Source: CAZHJA01 sp964532865
GTDB taxonomy: Bacteria > Patescibacteriota > Microgenomatia > UBA1406 > GWC2-37-13
Reading direction: 5' to 3'
Length of the DNA: 5,587 nt
Assembly (NCBI GenBank): GCA_964532865.1
Contig: CAZHJA010000047.1
Coordinates: forward strand, 1-5,587
Every line of letters begins with the position of its first letter. Position 1 is the stretch's first letter. Both the position numbers and the translations under genes were made by a program. This document shows, piece after piece, positions 4,162 to 5,587 of this stretch. Below the pieces are notes generated by a model. That model saw nothing but the letters and a program-made list of their open reading frames with translations, did no database searches and was not told where the DNA came from.

Positions 4162-5587
4162 TTAAAGCATATCTTTTACAATATCCAATACATTTTCTCT
4201 TACATTTACTTTTCCATTGATAATTTCTTCAGGTGAAAGCCAGATAAAATCAACAATTTCGTGATCGGCTTCAGTAATTTCTGGCACTACACCAATATTA
4301 AAATGTGCTAAATGATGATAAAGAGTGAGTCTTTTTTTATAACCAGTAGTAGCGTCAATATGACCTTTTTTGATAGTTGTTCGGAGAGCTTTTTTAATAG
4401 TTATATCATTATTACCTAATTCTTCTAAAGTTTCTCTTAAACCTTCCTCTACTATATCCTTACCTGCTCTTATATTTCCTCCTGGGAAGGACCATTGTTC
4501 ATCTCCACGAGATCTTACTAAAAAAACTCCTTTTTCGGAATCTGTTAGAACAATAAGAGAACCTACTTGCTCACTAGTTGTTTTTTTCCTTTCATCTTGA
4601 TCAACTAAGAAAATTTTTATCTCCCTTCTTAAGAAATCTAATACATCTCCTGTTGATTTAGAGCCAATAAGATTGTTAATTTTTGCTATTATTTCATCCC
4701 TTTCATCTTTGAGATCTGTTTTTGCATCAATTTCTACAACTTGTCTTAATAATTTTAAACCTATTAATTTCAAGGCATTATAATATTGTTCTAATTGTTT
4801 TTTATAAAGTTCAGGTATTGATCCTGATCTGACTAAACTTTTTAAAGCATAGTATACTTCTTTACTTTCATTTGCATAATCTTTTACAATAGTTAATGCG
4901 TCTTTTACTTTTGGGTCTAAAAATGGTACATCTGTATATTTAGAGTAATTTATGCTAAAATAATCTGCTGGGTTGTAATCTCCTATTTCTCCTCTTGCTG
5001 CGTGATTTTTCAAGATTCTTTCTTCTAAATTTCCTGCTCTTATTACAATTTCATTAAATAATAAAGATACATGTTGTGCATAGTCTTCTCTAGATAAAAA
5101 TTCAACATTTTCTCTTAGCATGTTAAAAGTCATTCTCCAGGAGAAAGTAATAAAACCTAATTCAAAATCTAGAGATTTTTGTTTTACAATCTCAATAGCC
5201 TGTTCTATTTGTTGTACAGACTGATTTTTATTTAATTGTCTAAGATAAGCATCTGAACCTCCTTCTGCACCAATAAATACTTTTTGAAGACCTATATCAA
5301 TAAGTTGGTTTAATAGATTATTATTTTCTAATTCAATCAAAATATCTGGGCGAAAAGATCCAGCAAAAGGAACTCTTGGAAGCTCGGCAGATTTTATAGA
5401 TGAGATAAGTCTAGCGGTCTTCTCTAAATTACCACAAGATTCTTCGTCAGATGTTTCAAACCCACTAATACTAAATTCATCAAGAAGTTCTTGAAGTTGT
5501 TGGACAACTATTTCTTCTGGAACAACTCGATAGTCTTTCCCACCTCTTATACATCTTGAACAAAATGTACAATTGCCATGTGGACAC
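4162..5587 (-). CDS. Radical SAM protein fused to C-terminal Nudix domain (N-terminus beyond window)
   Basis: The frame is open to the right edge: 474 residues are visible, ending at TAA (4164-4162). The visible N-terminus reads C-P-H-G-N-C-T-F-C-S-R-C, a radical SAM iron-sulfur motif with unusual CX4CX2C spacing. It is followed by S-D-E-E-S (46-50), S-F-R-P-D (77-81) and F-I-G-A-E-G-G-S-D with R-Q-L-N-K (104-119), the later-strand motifs of B12-binding-type radical SAM barrels; a cobalamin domain could precede the edge. Residues about 230-335 are charged and helical. Residues about 341-474 are a Nudix domain: a V-G-S-L-I-V-L strand, W-S-F-P-G-G, and box 370-392 with R-E-T-L-E-E-L-G intact but Lys where the first Glu is expected. 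Nudix enzymes usually hydrolyse nucleoside diphosphate-linked compounds. The combined substrate is unknown. An internal TTG at 5340 is not the start. pyrH follows after 30 nt. Confidence 0.88.
   Translation of the reverse strand, partial: CPHGNCTFCSRCIRGGKDYRVVPEEIVVQQLQELLDEFSISGFETSDEESCGNLEKTARLISSIKSAELPRVPFAGSFRPDILIELENNNLLNQLIDIGLQKVFIGAEGGSDAYLRQLNKNQSVQQIEQAIEIVKQKSLDFELGFITFSWRMTFNMLRENVEFLSREDYAQHVSLLFNEIVIRAGNLEERILKNHAARGEIGDYNPADYFSINYSKYTDVPFLDPKVKDALTIVKDYANESKEVYYALKSLVRSGSIPELYKKQLEQYYNALKLIGLKLLRQVVEIDAKTDLKDERDEIIAKINNLIGSKSTGDVLDFLRREIKIFLVDQDERKKTTSEQVGSLIVLTDSEKGVFLVRSRGDEQWSFPGGNIRAGKDIVEEGLRETLEELGNNDITIKKALRTTIKKGHIDATTGYKKRLTLYHHLAHFNIGVVPEITEADHEIVDFIWLSPEEIINGKVNVRENVLDIVKDML

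Noticed and set aside
5338..5340. TTG as a start for a 392-residue protein.
   Set aside because: The frame continues without a stop to the right edge and encodes the radical SAM cysteine motif upstream, so this is an internal Leu codon.
1..5587. CRISPR arrays, insertion sequences, attachment sites or toxin-antitoxin genes.
   Set aside because: I saw no spaced direct repeats, terminal inverted repeats, transposase or integrase motifs, or small paired genes; the only tRNA shows no duplicated 3' end nearby.

Overview
This is a low-GC (roughly 30% by eye), gene-dense bacterial window with no insertion sequence, CRISPR array or phage gene. GreA and a bacterial-type PyrH mark it as bacterial. The lysyl-tRNA synthetase is the class I form, typical of archaea and found in only some bacteria (spirochaetes, some alphaproteobacteria, various uncultured lineages). 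Recognisable Shine-Dalgarno sites are absent or weak before lysS, greA and pyrH. TAA, TAG and TGA all serve as stops, so the standard bacterial code applies. I infer an AT-rich, possibly candidate-phylum (Patescibacteria-like) organism, but the sequence does not settle this.

Layout. Positions 1-410 (+) hold the C-terminal half of an alpha/beta hydrolase cut by the left edge. It is convergent with lysS, only 21 nt away. Everything else that codes for protein is on the minus strand. In transcription order these are a radical SAM enzyme fused to a C-terminal Nudix domain (5587-4162, N-terminus beyond the right edge), pyrH UMP kinase (4131-3415), greA (3230-2772) and lysS (2711-432). A tRNA-Glu(CTC) gene on the plus strand (3315-3388) sits head-on between pyrH and greA.

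The core genes serve pyrimidine nucleotide supply (PyrH), transcript-cleavage rescue of RNA polymerase (GreA) and translation (LysRS, tRNA-Glu). They look like a loose housekeeping cluster rather than one pathway. Two proteins have unusual architectures. One is the class I LysRS with about 215 extra C-terminal residues resembling the PheRS B3/B4 editing fold. The other is the radical SAM-Nudix fusion, with atypical cysteine spacing and an altered Nudix box. These are the most promising leads; I see no defence island or multi-gene novel system here.

The 84-nt gap between greA and the tRNA is the most structured noncoding stretch. It has a C4/G4 hairpin followed by seven Ts abutting the greA ATG, a plausible extended -10 promoter for the tRNA, and weak opposing promoter-like elements on the other strand.
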